Shown here piece after piece: positions 7,415 to 16,123 of a stretch of DNA of 27,159 bases. A program made the translations under genes and the position numbers. The notes below the pieces were generated by a model. It did not search any database. It was not told where the DNA came from and saw only the letters and a list, made by a program, of their open reading frames with translations. Every line of letters starts with the position of its first letter. The first letter of the stretch is position 1. The DNA lies in contig CAMDQL010000017.1 of NCBI GenBank assembly GCA_945905915.1, positions 1-27,159 on the forward strand. The letters are read 5' to 3'. This DNA comes from Flavobacterium psychrophilum (lineage in GTDB: Bacteria > Bacteroidota > Bacteroidia > Flavobacteriales > Flavobacteriaceae).

Positions 7415-8155
7415 TTAATTTCTTCCTTTTTCATTTGGATATAAATCGGGTAAGTTATCGCTTTGCCAAAATTCTTTAGTATCAACATCCATAATCGTCA
7501 GTTTTCCTTGGAATGCTGCGCCAGTATCTACATTCCAAACGCACGCTTTATTTATTGGAATTGTTTCGTCAATTTTAGTTACAGGCGTATGACCAATGTA
7601 AATTTCTTTATAGAGTTTTAATCGATTGGGATAGGTAAGAGCGTCTTTTGAAAGTTGATTGTCCATAGCCAAAGCGGTTTCCCATAAAGTTCGATCCCAA
7701 TAAAACAAACGGGTAAAAAACTCATGCTTAACTCCTCTAACATTGGTAAAACCAGCATGAATAAATAATCGATTTTCGTCGTCTAAGTGATAATCTTGTA
7801 ACGACAGCAAAAATTGAATGTGTTTTTCTTTAGTAGAATTTTCAATGTTTTGGTACGACAAAGCAGAAGCTTCGCCACCATGATTAAACCACATTCTCTC
7901 ATCAAACCCTTCGTTATCCTTGCGCAACCATTTCAGCAATAAATCATCGTGATTTCCTTTAATAAAAATGCAATTGTGGGTTTTTTCTAGTGCAATTAAG
8001 AAATCTAAAACCGCTGGCGATTCGCTCCAACCATCGACAAAATCGCCTAAAAAAATCAAGGTGTCATTTTTAGAAACCTTCGCTCGTTCCAAAACTTGAA
8101 ATAGTGCTTTTAATCCGCCATGAATATCGCCAATCACAAATGTTTTTTGGATCAT
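7415..8155 (-). CDS. Metallophosphoesterase (PPP-type Ser/Thr phosphatase or ApaH-like)
   Basis: A 246-residue cytosolic phosphoesterase with the full set of two-metal motifs: GDIHG (9-13), GDFVDGWSES (37-46), GNHD (67-70), then FIHAGF and YIGHTP further on. The set matches PPP-family protein phosphatases and ApaH-like dinucleotide hydrolases, so the substrate may be a phosphoprotein or a nucleotide. Length is usual for the family. Its ATG overlaps the stop of the AlbA_2 gene upstream in the ATGA form (8152-8155), so the two are translated together and probably act together. Confidence 0.88.
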   Translation of the reverse strand: MIQKTFVIGDIHGGLKALFQVLERAKVSKNDTLIFLGDFVDGWSESPAVLDFLIALEKTHNCIFIKGNHDDLLLKWLRKDNEGFDERMWFNHGGEASALSYQNIENSTKEKHIQFLLSLQDYHLDDENRLFIHAGFTNVRGVKHEFFTRLFYWDRTLWETALAMDNQLSKDALTYPNRLKLYKEIYIGHTPVTKIDETIPINKACVWNVDTGAAFQGKLTIMDVDTKEFWQSDNLPDLYPNEKGRN

Positions 8156-9297
8156 TTTATATTATATTTCATTTTTCTCAGAATTCGCATCACTTCTTTA
8201 AAGGACAAATATACAATTGGATTTTCAAAATGTTTCAAATGAATTTTGGCATCAATTAGTTTTTGTTTGGCCTCATCAAAACCATTTAGATAGCAAATCA
8301 TTAATGTGTGCGGAACATTCAATAAGTCTATTTTTTCATTAGGCTGCAATTGAATTCCTTTTTGAAGTTTGCTTAAAATAGCATTATTTGTATTGTAAAT
8401 ATGGTGCAATATTTTTTTGTTGTATTGCGGAGGTTCAAACAGCAGTTGTGTTTCTATTTTGTAATAACCGTTATCAAAAAACCGAATAGTTACTTTTTCT
8501 AACGGATAAAAACTCGTTTTATCATTTAGCCCCAAGCAAACAAACTCTGTAATTGAAAAAGTGTCTTCATCAAAAGTAATACTTATCTCGTCTTGAGCCG
8601 AATAAAATAGTTTAACTTGTTCGTTTATCAATTCAATATCAACGCGTGAATAGTACACCTCATTGTGGACTATTTTCTTATTTCCTGCCCAACACACCAC
8701 AAAAAGTTCTTTAAAAACCTTATAATTAGCAGAAAGATCTTTATGGCGAAGAGAAATAAAGTCTATGACACTTTCTAGGGTATACGAAATACTGTTTCTC
8801 GAGTTGTTTTCTAGACTAATTACGGTTTCAATATTTTGTTTTGAATACGGAATTTTTTCGGTTGTTGGAGTAGTATTGCTGCCCACTCTCAAAAACATGC
8901 TGTTGACAGTTATAGTATGAATTCCTTTTTTAAAATAGGAAGATTTTGATTTGGGCTTAATGGTTACCAAACCCACAACTTTTTCTTTTGTTAAATTAGG
9001 AAATGGCACATTTTCATATTGGATTTTTGGGGGATTTTCCAAATAAGCGTTCACCAAATTTTGAATCTGACTATCGTCAAAAAAATCATCACCTACAATT
9101 TCATTAGTAGCATCTTCAACACCAACAACAATATAAGAATTGTTACTTGGATTTGAATTTGAAAGCGCACAGATGTGTTTTAAAAATTTCGCTTTCCCTT
9201 CTTTAGTATGTAAATTTAATTGACGTTTTTTATCATAAAAACTGTTCTCATCGTTGTGAGCTAGTAAATTTTTGATAAGAAGACGTTTGTTGATCAT
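8152..9297 (-). CDS. AlbA_2 (Schlafen-like) domain protein
   Basis: A 381-residue protein with an N-terminal AlbA_2 domain (about 15-150). Typical pieces are NNSYIVVGVEDATNEIVG, where the VGVED motif is highly characteristic, then FFDDSQIQNLVN and FLRVGSNTTP. AlbA_2 domains are related to the Schlafen core and occur in putative nucleic-acid-binding regulators and some defence proteins. The C-terminal part (about 175-381) is not a family I recognise; it is mixed alpha/beta with no membrane segment. The overlap with the phosphoesterase start implies a two-gene unit. The ATG at 9297 is the first good start. No promoter was found. Confidence 0.7.
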   Translation of the reverse strand: MINKRLLIKNLLAHNDENSFYDKKRQLNLHTKEGKAKFLKHICALSNSNPSNNSYIVVGVEDATNEIVGDDFFDDSQIQNLVNAYLENPPKIQYENVPFPNLTKEKVVGLVTIKPKSKSSYFKKGIHTITVNSMFLRVGSNTTPTTEKIPYSKQNIETVISLENNSRNSISYTLESVIDFISLRHKDLSANYKVFKELFVVCWAGNKKIVHNEVYYSRVDIELINEQVKLFYSAQDEISITFDEDTFSITEFVCLGLNDKTSFYPLEKVTIRFFDNGYYKIETQLLFEPPQYNKKILHHIYNTNNAILSKLQKGIQLQPNEKIDLLNVPHTLMICYLNGFDEAKQKLIDAKIHLKHFENPIVYLSFKEVMRILRKMKYNIK

Positions 9298-9326
9298 TGC
9301 TCTGGTCGCGGTTTAGAGTTTACGAT

Positions 9327-9551
9327 TTAAAAAGTGATAGGTTTTCGTATACTTACTTCCTTTGTAATGTGATTTTTATCAAAACCTTCAGCAATATTAT
9401 TCATTATTGAACCCGAAGGACCGTTCATTTGATTTTTCAATTCATAATCTTTTTCTAATGAAGTGTTTTCAAATTTATCCCACACACCCCAATTCATAAC
9501 TCCGGCAACAATTGGCGATAATTTTACACTCATAATCGATGTAATTTTCAA
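9327..9551 (-). pseudogene. Remnant of a four-helix-bundle (23S rRNA IVP-type) gene
   Basis: The 74-residue frame contains the central signature of the four-helix-bundle/23S IVP family, KDYELKNQMNGPSGSIMNNIAEGF (about 34-57). The first helix before it is not recognisable, and the usual part after AEGF (a Phe-rich helix and about 60 more residues) is replaced by a short unrelated end. Intact members are about 115-130 residues. I read this as a truncated, decaying copy, though a short expressed protein cannot be excluded. No rRNA is near, so it is a chromosomal copy outside the 23S context. Confidence 0.55.
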
Positions 9552-9711
9552 ATTTTTCTTAAAATTATGAAAATAGAATCATAAAATAGGCACAATTAGC
9601 GCTTTTTTTATTGTTTTTTAACGCAATGTTAACAACTAAAAACTAAAAAAAATCACAATTTGCACCGTTAAAATTTGTTGTTAATTTCAAAGTATCAAAT
9701 AAAACCTAAAA

Positions 9712-10716
9712 ATGGAAGAAAATACATCGACATTAGACATTAGAGCCATCAACGAAAAGATAGAAAGAGAAAGTGCTTTTATTGATTTGCTTACCATGGA
9801 AATGAACAAAGTAATTGTAGGTCAAAAACACATGGTAGAACGATTATTGATCGGGTTATTAGGTCAAGGACACATCTTGTTAGAAGGAGTTCCAGGTTTG
9901 GCAAAAACCTTAGCAATTAATACCCTTTCACAAGCGGTTCATGGTTCGTTTAGCCGTATACAGTTTACACCTGATTTATTACCTGCCGACGTTGTAGGAA
10001 CAATGATTTACAACATCAAACAAAATGATTTTACCATTCGTAAAGGACCTATTTTTGCTAATTTCGTTTTAGCCGATGAGATTAACCGTGCGCCAGCAAA
10101 AGTACAATCAGCACTTTTAGAAGCCATGCAAGAAAAGCAAGTTACTATTGGTGATGAAACTTTTAAATTGGACAAACCATTCCTTGTAATGGCAACGCAA
10201 AATCCAGTAGATCAAGAAGGAACCTATCCGTTACCAGAAGCTCAGGTAGACCGTTTTATGTTAAAAGTGGTCATTGATTATCCAAAAATGGACGACGAAC
10301 GCTTAGTTATTCGTCAAAATTTAAAAGGAGCTTATGAAAAAGTAAACGAAGTAGTTTCTTTAGAACAAATATTAAAAGCGCAAGAAGCCGTTCGTGAAGT
10401 GTATATGGATGAAAAAATCGAAAAATACATTCTAGACATCATTTTTGCCACTCGTTATCCAGAAAAATATAAATTAGAAAATTTAAAACCATTAATTAGT
10501 TTTGGAGCATCGCCTCGTGGAAGTATCAATTTAGCAATCGCTGCAAAATGTTATGCATTTATTAAACGCAGAGGTTATGTAATTCCGGAAGACGTGCGCG
10601 CAGTAGTTTATGATGTGTTGCGTCACAGAATAGGAATCACTTATGAAGCCGAAGCTGAAAATGTTACTACAGAAGACATTATTAGCAAAATTGTTAACGA
10701 AATTGAAGTTCCTTAA
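9712..10716 (+). CDS. moxR: MoxR-family AAA+ ATPase of the bat operon
   Basis: A 334-residue cytosolic MoxR ATPase. Walker A is GVPGLAKT (59-66), Walker B is FVLADEINR (118-126) and sensor 1 is ATQNP (161-165). The sensor 2 region is SFGASPRGS (about 262-270). MoxR proteins act as chaperone-like ATPases that remodel or load von Willebrand A proteins, here the Bat proteins that follow. It is the first gene of an operon running to 19192. The preceding gap (9552-9711) is very AT-rich. I found only an imperfect -7 box, AAAATTTG at 9670-9677. Confidence 0.93.
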   Translation: MEENTSTLDIRAINEKIERESAFIDLLTMEMNKVIVGQKHMVERLLIGLLGQGHILLEGVPGLAKTLAINTLSQAVHGSFSRIQFTPDLLPADVVGTMIYNIKQNDFTIRKGPIFANFVLADEINRAPAKVQSALLEAMQEKQVTIGDETFKLDKPFLVMATQNPVDQEGTYPLPEAQVDRFMLKVVIDYPKMDDERLVIRQNLKGAYEKVNEVVSLEQILKAQEAVREVYMDEKIEKYILDIIFATRYPEKYKLENLKPLISFGASPRGSINLAIAAKCYAFIKRRGYVIPEDVRAVVYDVLRHRIGITYEAEAENVTTEDIISKIVNEIEVP

Positions 10717-10720
10717 TTTT

Positions 10721-10787
10721 TTGTTTCAAGTTTAAAGTTTCAAGTTAATATAACCTGAAACAAAAAAACCTGAAACCTGAAACAAAA
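10721..10787. repeat. GTTTCAAG palindromic repeat between moxR and the DUF58 gene
   Basis: Several copies of GTTTCAAGTT lie on one side and several of CCTGAAAC on the other. The best stem is GTTTCAAGTT (10737-10746) with AACCTGAAAC (10752-10761), 10 bp with one mismatch and a five-base loop. It fills the only sizeable gap in the first part of the operon. Related ACTTGAAAC units occur at 19775-19797. Confidence 0.6.
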
Positions 10788-10792
10788 TAAAA

Positions 10793-11659
10793 ATGGATAC
10801 AAAAGACCTACTTAAAAAAGTTCGAAAAATTGAAATCAAAACCCGAAGATTGAGTGATCACATCTTTTCGGGCGAATATCATACGTCTTTTAAAGGACGC
10901 GGAATGACGTTTTCAGAAGTGCGTCAATATCAATATGGAGATGATGTAAGAGCAATTGATTGGAATGTTACGGCACGTTACAACGAACCTTTTGTAAAGG
11001 TGTTTGAAGAAGAACGCGAATTAACGATGATGTTGCTTGTGGATATTTCGGGTTCGGAAAGTTTTGGGACAAAAAACCAACTAAAACGAGACATGGTTAC
11101 CGAAATTGCCGCTACATTAGCTTTTTCGGCCACGCAAAATAATGATAAAATAGGATTGCTGTTGTTTTCAGATCAAATCGAATTATATATTTCGCCCAAA
11201 AAAGGAAAATCACATGTTTTACGAATCATCCGTGAGCTCATCGAATTTGAACCAAAAAGCAAAAAAACCGATTTATCGCACGCTTTGAAGTATTTATCTA
11301 GTGTTATGAAAAAGAAAGCTATCGTTTTTGTGATTTCAGATTTTATGACAACAGCATACGAACACACCTTAAAAATTGCTGCAAAACGACATGATGTAAA
11401 CGGAATTCGTGTTTTTGATCAACGAGAAGAAAGTATTCCTAACATCGGGATTGTAAACCTGTTAGATGCCGAAACCGGAGAAACGTTAGTAGTTGATACT
11501 AATTCAAAATCGGTGCGTCAAAATTATGAAAAGTACTATCTTGAAAATGTATCTTATTTTAGAGATATCTTTTCAAAATGTGGAGCCGGAACCATTAGTT
11601 CTAGAGTTGATGAAAGTTATGTAACCAAATTATTAGGTTATTTTAAAGCGAGAAATTGA
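10793..11659 (+). CDS. DUF58 family protein of the bat operon
   Basis: A 288-residue DUF58 protein. The family hallmark VRQYQYGDDVRAIDWNVTAR lies at 43-62 and is followed by a von Willebrand A-like fold with LLVDISGSES (81-90), whose Asp84-x-Ser86-x-Ser88 resembles a MIDAS metal site. DUF58 genes almost always follow moxR and their products are thought to work with the ATPase. No membrane segment is seen. It ends with TGA, so TGA acts as an ordinary stop in this operon, which matters for the batB case. It is 29 bases from the next gene. Confidence 0.9.
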   Translation: MDTKDLLKKVRKIEIKTRRLSDHIFSGEYHTSFKGRGMTFSEVRQYQYGDDVRAIDWNVTARYNEPFVKVFEEERELTMMLLVDISGSESFGTKNQLKRDMVTEIAATLAFSATQNNDKIGLLLFSDQIELYISPKKGKSHVLRIIRELIEFEPKSKKTDLSHALKYLSSVMKKKAIVFVISDFMTTAYEHTLKIAAKRHDVNGIRVFDQREESIPNIGIVNLLDAETGETLVVDTNSKSVRQNYEKYYLENVSYFRDIFSKCGAGTISSRVDESYVTKLLGYFKARN

Positions 11660-11688
11660 TGATTTTTGATTTTAGAAGTTGACAAAAA

Positions 11689-13305
11689 ATGAAAAACAAA
11701 TTTTACTTATATATAGTTATTTTAATTGGTTTTTTGGGTTCTGCTCAAAAAATTACCACTTCTATTGATTCTTCTCAAATAAAAATTGGATCACAGTTCA
11801 ATTTTACCATTAAAGCATCAGTTAATGCTAAAGACAAAGTAGTTTTTCCAGATGGAAAGTACTTTGGGGCTTTAGAAATTTTAGAATCCTATCCAGTAGA
11901 TACTATTAAAAATAATTTACAATATGAATTAATTAAAAAATATGGGTTAACCCAATTTGATTCGGGGCGTTACACTATCCCAAATTTATTGGTAAAAATC
12001 AATCAAAAAGCTTTTAGAACAGATACGCTTTCTGTTTTGGTAAACAATGTTAAGGTCGATACCACTAAGCAACAAATGTTTGACATCAAAAACATTATCG
12101 CTACCGAAGAAAAACCAAGTAGCGAATGGTGGAAATGGTTGATTTTATTGGCGTTAATCATTGCATCGGGTTTTGGATCGTACTTTATTGTGAAAAAATT
12201 ACAAAAAAGTCAAATTAAAGAAGAAGAGTTTTTTGCTTCGCCTATCGAAAAAGCAATTGCTTATTTGCAAAACCTAGATAAAAAGCAATTAATTCAAAAA
12301 GGAGAAGTTAAAGAATACTATTCTGAAATGACCGATATTGCTCGAACGTATATCGAAGAATCGGTAAAAGTTCCGGCTATGGAAAGCACATCAAGCGAAT
12401 TGATTGCTGCTATGAAAAAAGCCATTTCAGAAAAGAAAATGTTTATTAACCGAGAAGAGCTAGAAAAATTCAAGGTAGTATTAGAAAATGCCGATTTAGT
12501 AAAATTTGCCAAATCAAAACCATTGCAATTTGAGATTGAAAAAGACAAAGGAATTATTGATAAATTCATACTAATTATCGATAAAGCTTTACCAAGAACA
12601 GTAGACGAAGCCGAAGTCCTTTTTGCCGAAGAAGTGCGAAAGAAAGAGCAGAAAAAGCAAAAATTTAAGCGAACCGCGATTTCGGTAGGAATAGCTGTTG
12701 TATTGTTTGCGATTTCGGTCGGAATTTTCATGTTCACTTTTGGATTAGAGTATTTAAAAGAGCATCACATAGGTTATTCTACCGAAGAATTATTAGAAAA
12801 AGAATGGATAACTTCTGAATATGGTGAACCAGCCATTGTGATTCAAACACCAAAAGTATTGAAACGAAATAACGATGAAAAAATTCAGAATAATCTTCCA
12901 GAAAACGTAAAATCGACCAATCGTTTTATGTATGGAAGCATAGTTGATGATTTTTCAATTGTATTAATTACCACTGCATTCAAAGACACAACCAAGTTAG
13001 ACATTGAAGTTGCGCTTGAAAATGATTTAAAAGAACTAGAACGTTTTGGCGCAAAAAATATTATTGTAAAAACCGCCGATTTTGAAAATGTAAAAGGTCT
13101 TTCAGGAAAAAAATCTTACGGAACGTTTACTGCATTTAATCCAACAACCGAAGAAGATCAAAAAATGAGCTATGAAATTGTAGTCTTTGCTCAAGCGGGC
13201 GGCGCTCAAGAATTTTTCTTAATTTATAAGGAAGATGACGAACATGCGAAACAAATCATGGAGAAAATTCAGAATTCAATCGAACTAAGAAAAGCAAAAC
13301 AATAA
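11689..13305 (+). CDS. Large two-helix membrane protein of the bat operon
   Basis: A 538-residue envelope protein between the DUF58 gene and batA. Visible parts are a signal peptide (1-19, ending GSAQ), a periplasmic beta-rich domain (20-145) like the N-terminal part of BatD-type proteins, and a membrane helix (149-168). A helical cytosolic domain (175-325) resembles the one at the end of BatD, with YYSEMTDIARTYIEE. A second helix (329-353) is followed by a C-terminal domain of about 185 residues that I do not recognise. Counterparts in this slot are often annotated only as hypothetical or BatD-like. The stop shares one base with the batA start (TAATG), so the two are coupled. Confidence 0.75.
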   Translation: MKNKFYLYIVILIGFLGSAQKITTSIDSSQIKIGSQFNFTIKASVNAKDKVVFPDGKYFGALEILESYPVDTIKNNLQYELIKKYGLTQFDSGRYTIPNLLVKINQKAFRTDTLSVLVNNVKVDTTKQQMFDIKNIIATEEKPSSEWWKWLILLALIIASGFGSYFIVKKLQKSQIKEEEFFASPIEKAIAYLQNLDKKQLIQKGEVKEYYSEMTDIARTYIEESVKVPAMESTSSELIAAMKKAISEKKMFINREELEKFKVVLENADLVKFAKSKPLQFEIEKDKGIIDKFILIIDKALPRTVDEAEVLFAEEVRKKEQKKQKFKRTAISVGIAVVLFAISVGIFMFTFGLEYLKEHHIGYSTEELLEKEWITSEYGEPAIVIQTPKVLKRNNDEKIQNNLPENVKSTNRFMYGSIVDDFSIVLITTAFKDTTKLDIEVALENDLKELERFGAKNIIVKTADFENVKGLSGKKSYGTFTAFNPTTEEDQKMSYEIVVFAQAGGAQEFFLIYKEDDEHAKQIMEKIQNSIELRKAKQ

Positions 13306-14309
13306 TGGGAAAAGTAACCTTTTTAAATCCAGAATTTTTATGGCTATTTTTGGCGTTACCCATTGCAATAGCGTGGTTGTTTTATAAACGAAATCAGCTA
13401 TCGGCAACGCTAAAAATGAGTTCGCTTGAACCGTTTAAGCAAAACCGTTCCTTATTAGCGAAAGCAAAACCGTTTTTATTGGTTATTCGATTGCTTGCTT
13501 TAGCCTTTATTATTATTGCTTTAGCACGACCAAGAAGCGTAGATGTTACTTCAAAATCTAAGACCACAAAAGGGGTTGATATTGTAATGGCCATTGACGT
13601 TTCGAGTAGTATGTTGGCAAACGATTTAAAACCCAATCGTTTAGAAGCGCTAAAAAAAGTAGCTTCAACTTTTGTACAAGATCGAGTAAATGACCGTATT
13701 GGTTTAGTAGTTTATGCGGGTGAAAGTTATACCAGAACACCAGTAACTTCAGACAAAGCCATTTTATTACAATCGTTAAAAACTATAGAATACGACGATT
13801 CTATTCTTGCCGATGGAACTGGAATAGGCGTTGGATTAGCCACAGCGATAAATCGTATTAAAGACAGTAAAGCAAAAAGCAGAATTGTAATTTTATTGAC
13901 CGATGGAGTAAATAATTCTGGGACAATTGATCCAAGAACAGCTGCCGAAATTGCTAAAGAATATGGCATAAAAGTGTACACTATAGGAATTGGAACCAAT
14001 GGAAAAGCATTATTTCCGGTTGCTAAAGACGCTAATGGAAAATTAGTTTTCAAAATGATGCCGGTAGAAATTGATCAAAAATTAATGCAAGAAATTGCAA
14101 AAACCACCGATGCAAAATATTTTAGAGCCACCTCAAACCGAAAACTAAAAGCCATTTATGACGAAATTAACAAGCTCGAAACCACCGAAATAGATGAACA
14201 AAAATTCTATAACTACGACGAAAAGTATAGAATGTTTGCATTGATAGCATTCGTTTTGTTGGGAATAGAATTAGTAGCCAGAAACACCATTTTTAGAGGA
14301 ATCGTTTAG
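13305..14309 (+). CDS. batA: BatA, membrane-anchored von Willebrand A protein
   Basis: A 334-residue aerotolerance protein. Membrane helices lie at about 8-26 and 56-74, with another near the C-terminus (310-327). Between them is a von Willebrand A domain with a complete MIDAS site: Asp98, Ser100 and Ser102 in AIDVSSSM, Thr172 in DGTGIG and Asp200 in LLTDG. BatA and BatB form part of an inner-membrane complex linked to oxygen and stress tolerance in Bacteroides. It is followed 10 bases later by batB, to which it is clearly related. Confidence 0.92.
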   Translation: MGKVTFLNPEFLWLFLALPIAIAWLFYKRNQLSATLKMSSLEPFKQNRSLLAKAKPFLLVIRLLALAFIIIALARPRSVDVTSKSKTTKGVDIVMAIDVSSSMLANDLKPNRLEALKKVASTFVQDRVNDRIGLVVYAGESYTRTPVTSDKAILLQSLKTIEYDDSILADGTGIGVGLATAINRIKDSKAKSRIVILLTDGVNNSGTIDPRTAAEIAKEYGIKVYTIGIGTNGKALFPVAKDANGKLVFKMMPVEIDQKLMQEIAKTTDAKYFRATSNRKLKAIYDEINKLETTEIDEQKFYNYDEKYRMFALIAFVLLGIELVARNTIFRGIV

Positions 14310-14319
14310 AAAAAGAATC

Positions 14320-15363
14320 ATGTTTGAACTAGAAAGCCCAATATATTTTTATTTGTTCGCCCTAATTCCATTAGTGGTTGCTTTTTTTCTATTCAACTTA
14401 TATTGGAAAAGAAAACAACAAGCCGCTTTTGCTGATATGGCGTTATTTGAAAAATTAAGTCCAGAACAATCGGTTTTTAAATCCAGTTTAAAGTTGGTTA
14501 TAACAATAGCAGCCATTTCAATGGTGATCATTGCATTGGTCAACCCAAAAATGGGCACTAAAATGGAAACCGTAAAACGACAAGGTATTGACATTGTGTT
14601 TGCTATTGATATTTCTAAAAGTATGTTAGCCCAAGATATTGCGCCCAGTCGTTTAGAAAAAACCAAACAATTGGTATCTCAAATCATAAATCAGTTATGA
14701 AACGACCGTGTAGGAATTGTGGGTTATGCCGGTAGCGCTTATCCGGTTTTACCGATGACAACCGACTATAGTATTGCAAAAATGTATCTGCAAAGTATGA
14801 ATACCAATATGGTTTCTTCGCAAGGAACGGCCTTTAACGATGCCATTAAACTTTCGGTAGATTATTTTGACATTAAAGACACAAGCAAGTTAATTATTTT
14901 AGTTTCCGATGGAGAGGATCATGGCGATGGTGCTGAAGAAGCCATAGAAATGGCAAAAGAAAAAGGCGTTCGCATTGTAACAATTGGTGTGGGAACAGAA
15001 AAAGGCGCTCTGATTCCTTTGAAAGATTCCAAAGGAAACATCTCTGGATATAAAAAAGATCAAAATGGCGAAAATGTAATTACCAAATTATATCCAGCTG
15101 TTTTACAAAACATAGCTACTCAAACAAAATCAAAATACATTGTGGGTGGCGCTACAAAAGAAGTTGTAGAAGAGGTAAAGAAAGCATTAGATAAAATTGA
15201 AAAATCTGAATTTGAGTCGCAACAAATAGCCGATTTTGAGTCGCAATACCAATGGTTTTTGGCTTTCGGGTTTTTATTGCTTTTAGCAGATATTTTCCTG
15301 TTGGAGAAAAAAACAAATTGGGTGCAACGGTTGAATTTATTTAACGAGAAAAAACATGAATAA
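14320..15363 (+). pseudogene. batB: batB, von Willebrand A protein interrupted by an in-frame TGA
   Basis: Read through, this is a 347-residue BatB. Helices lie at about 8-27 and 57-74, the first part of the MIDAS site is Asp97, Ser99, Ser101 (AIDISKSM), then Thr170 (SQGTAFND) and Asp197 (VSDGED), with a closing helix near the C-terminus. Codon 127 is TGA (14698-14700), between ...QIINQL and NDRVGIVGYAGSAYPVL. The homologous stretch of BatA (DRVNDRIGLVVYAG) runs on without a break. The frame is the same on both sides, so one base change explains it; GGA or TCA would each be one step away. The N-terminal product would lack half the domain, and a restart downstream (for example GTG 14719) would lack the DxSxS. 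A sequencing error is the main alternative. Confidence 0.85.
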
Positions 15364-16123
15364 GATCATCTATAGTATTGTTTTATTAATCAGTGGATTT
15401 CTTTTTAGTCAAGAGAATGATAAAAATCTGTACAACGGAAATCAATCTTTTGCCCAAAAAAATTATGCAACTGCCGAAGCCGATTTTAGGGTAACCGAAT
15501 CAAAAAAATCTCCCAAAAAAGCCGTGGCGGGTTATAATTTAGGGAATAGTATTTACCGTCAAAATCAACATGGCGAAGCTCAAATAAAATACATTCAAGC
15601 ATTAGAATCGGCAAAATCTAAAACCGAAAAGCATCGTATTTATCATAATTTAGGCAATACTTTTATGATGGATAAAAATTATGAAGCTGCTGCCGAAGCG
15701 TATAAAAATGCTTTGCGCAATAATCCGTTAGACGAAGAAACGCGATACAATTATGCATTGGCTAAAAAGAAGAAAAAAGAAAATCCGCCAAAAGACAATA
15801 AAAAAGACAACAAAGGTGGCGGTGGAAAAGATAACAAGCCACAACCAAAAGACAACGAAGGCAAAAACGACAAAGGGAACGACAAAAAAGATTCCGATAA
15901 AGATCAGCAAAACAATAAAGACAAACAAGGCGATAAGCAACAAGGAAAAGGCGACGGCGAAAAGAAAGAAGACAAAAACGAATCGCCAAAACCAAGTGGC
16001 GCCGACAAACAACGCATCGATAATATATTAGATGCCGTTAATAATGCAGAAAAGAAAGTGCAAGACAAAGTGAATGCTAAGAAAGTAAAAGCACGTCCTG
16101 CATCAAATGAAAAAGATTGGTAA
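15356..16123 (+). CDS. batC: BatC, exported TPR protein with charged low-complexity tail
   Basis: A 255-residue protein with a signal peptide (1-18, ending FSQ), tetratricopeptide repeats (about 25-135; NYATAEADF, AGYNLGNSIYRQNQ, YHNLGNTFMMDKNYEAAAEAYKNAL), and a Lys/Asp/Asn/Gln-rich disordered region (138-213). A short closing helix (DKQRIDNILDAVNNAEKKV) follows. It probably acts as a periplasmic scaffold for the other Bat proteins. The start overlaps the last codons of batB by 8 bases, so a stop in batB could lower its translation. The A-rich tail creates spurious open frames on both strands, which I ignored. Confidence 0.9.
   Translation: MNKIIYSIVLLISGFLFSQENDKNLYNGNQSFAQKNYATAEADFRVTESKKSPKKAVAGYNLGNSIYRQNQHGEAQIKYIQALESAKSKTEKHRIYHNLGNTFMMDKNYEAAAEAYKNALRNNPLDEETRYNYALAKKKKKENPPKDNKKDNKGGGGKDNKPQPKDNEGKNDKGNDKKDSDKDQQNNKDKQGDKQQGKGDGEKKEDKNESPKPSGADKQRIDNILDAVNNAEKKVQDKVNAKKVKARPASNEKDW

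Noticed and set aside
12318..12737. 139-codon minus-strand open frame inside the large bat membrane protein gene
   Set aside because: It is a Ser/Ile/Asn-rich antisense shadow of a well-supported gene with no recognisable feature.
14698..14700. The batB TGA as selenocysteine, programmed readthrough or a recoded codon
   Set aside because: TGA ends the DUF58 gene in the same operon and the AlbA_2 gene at 8152. No Cys is expected at this place by comparison with BatA, and no readthrough-type context or recoding structure is evident.
15728..16031. Several overlapping open frames on both strands in batC
   Set aside because: They arise from the A-rich Lys/Asp/Asn low-complexity tail of batC and have no family resemblance, start context or independent promoter.
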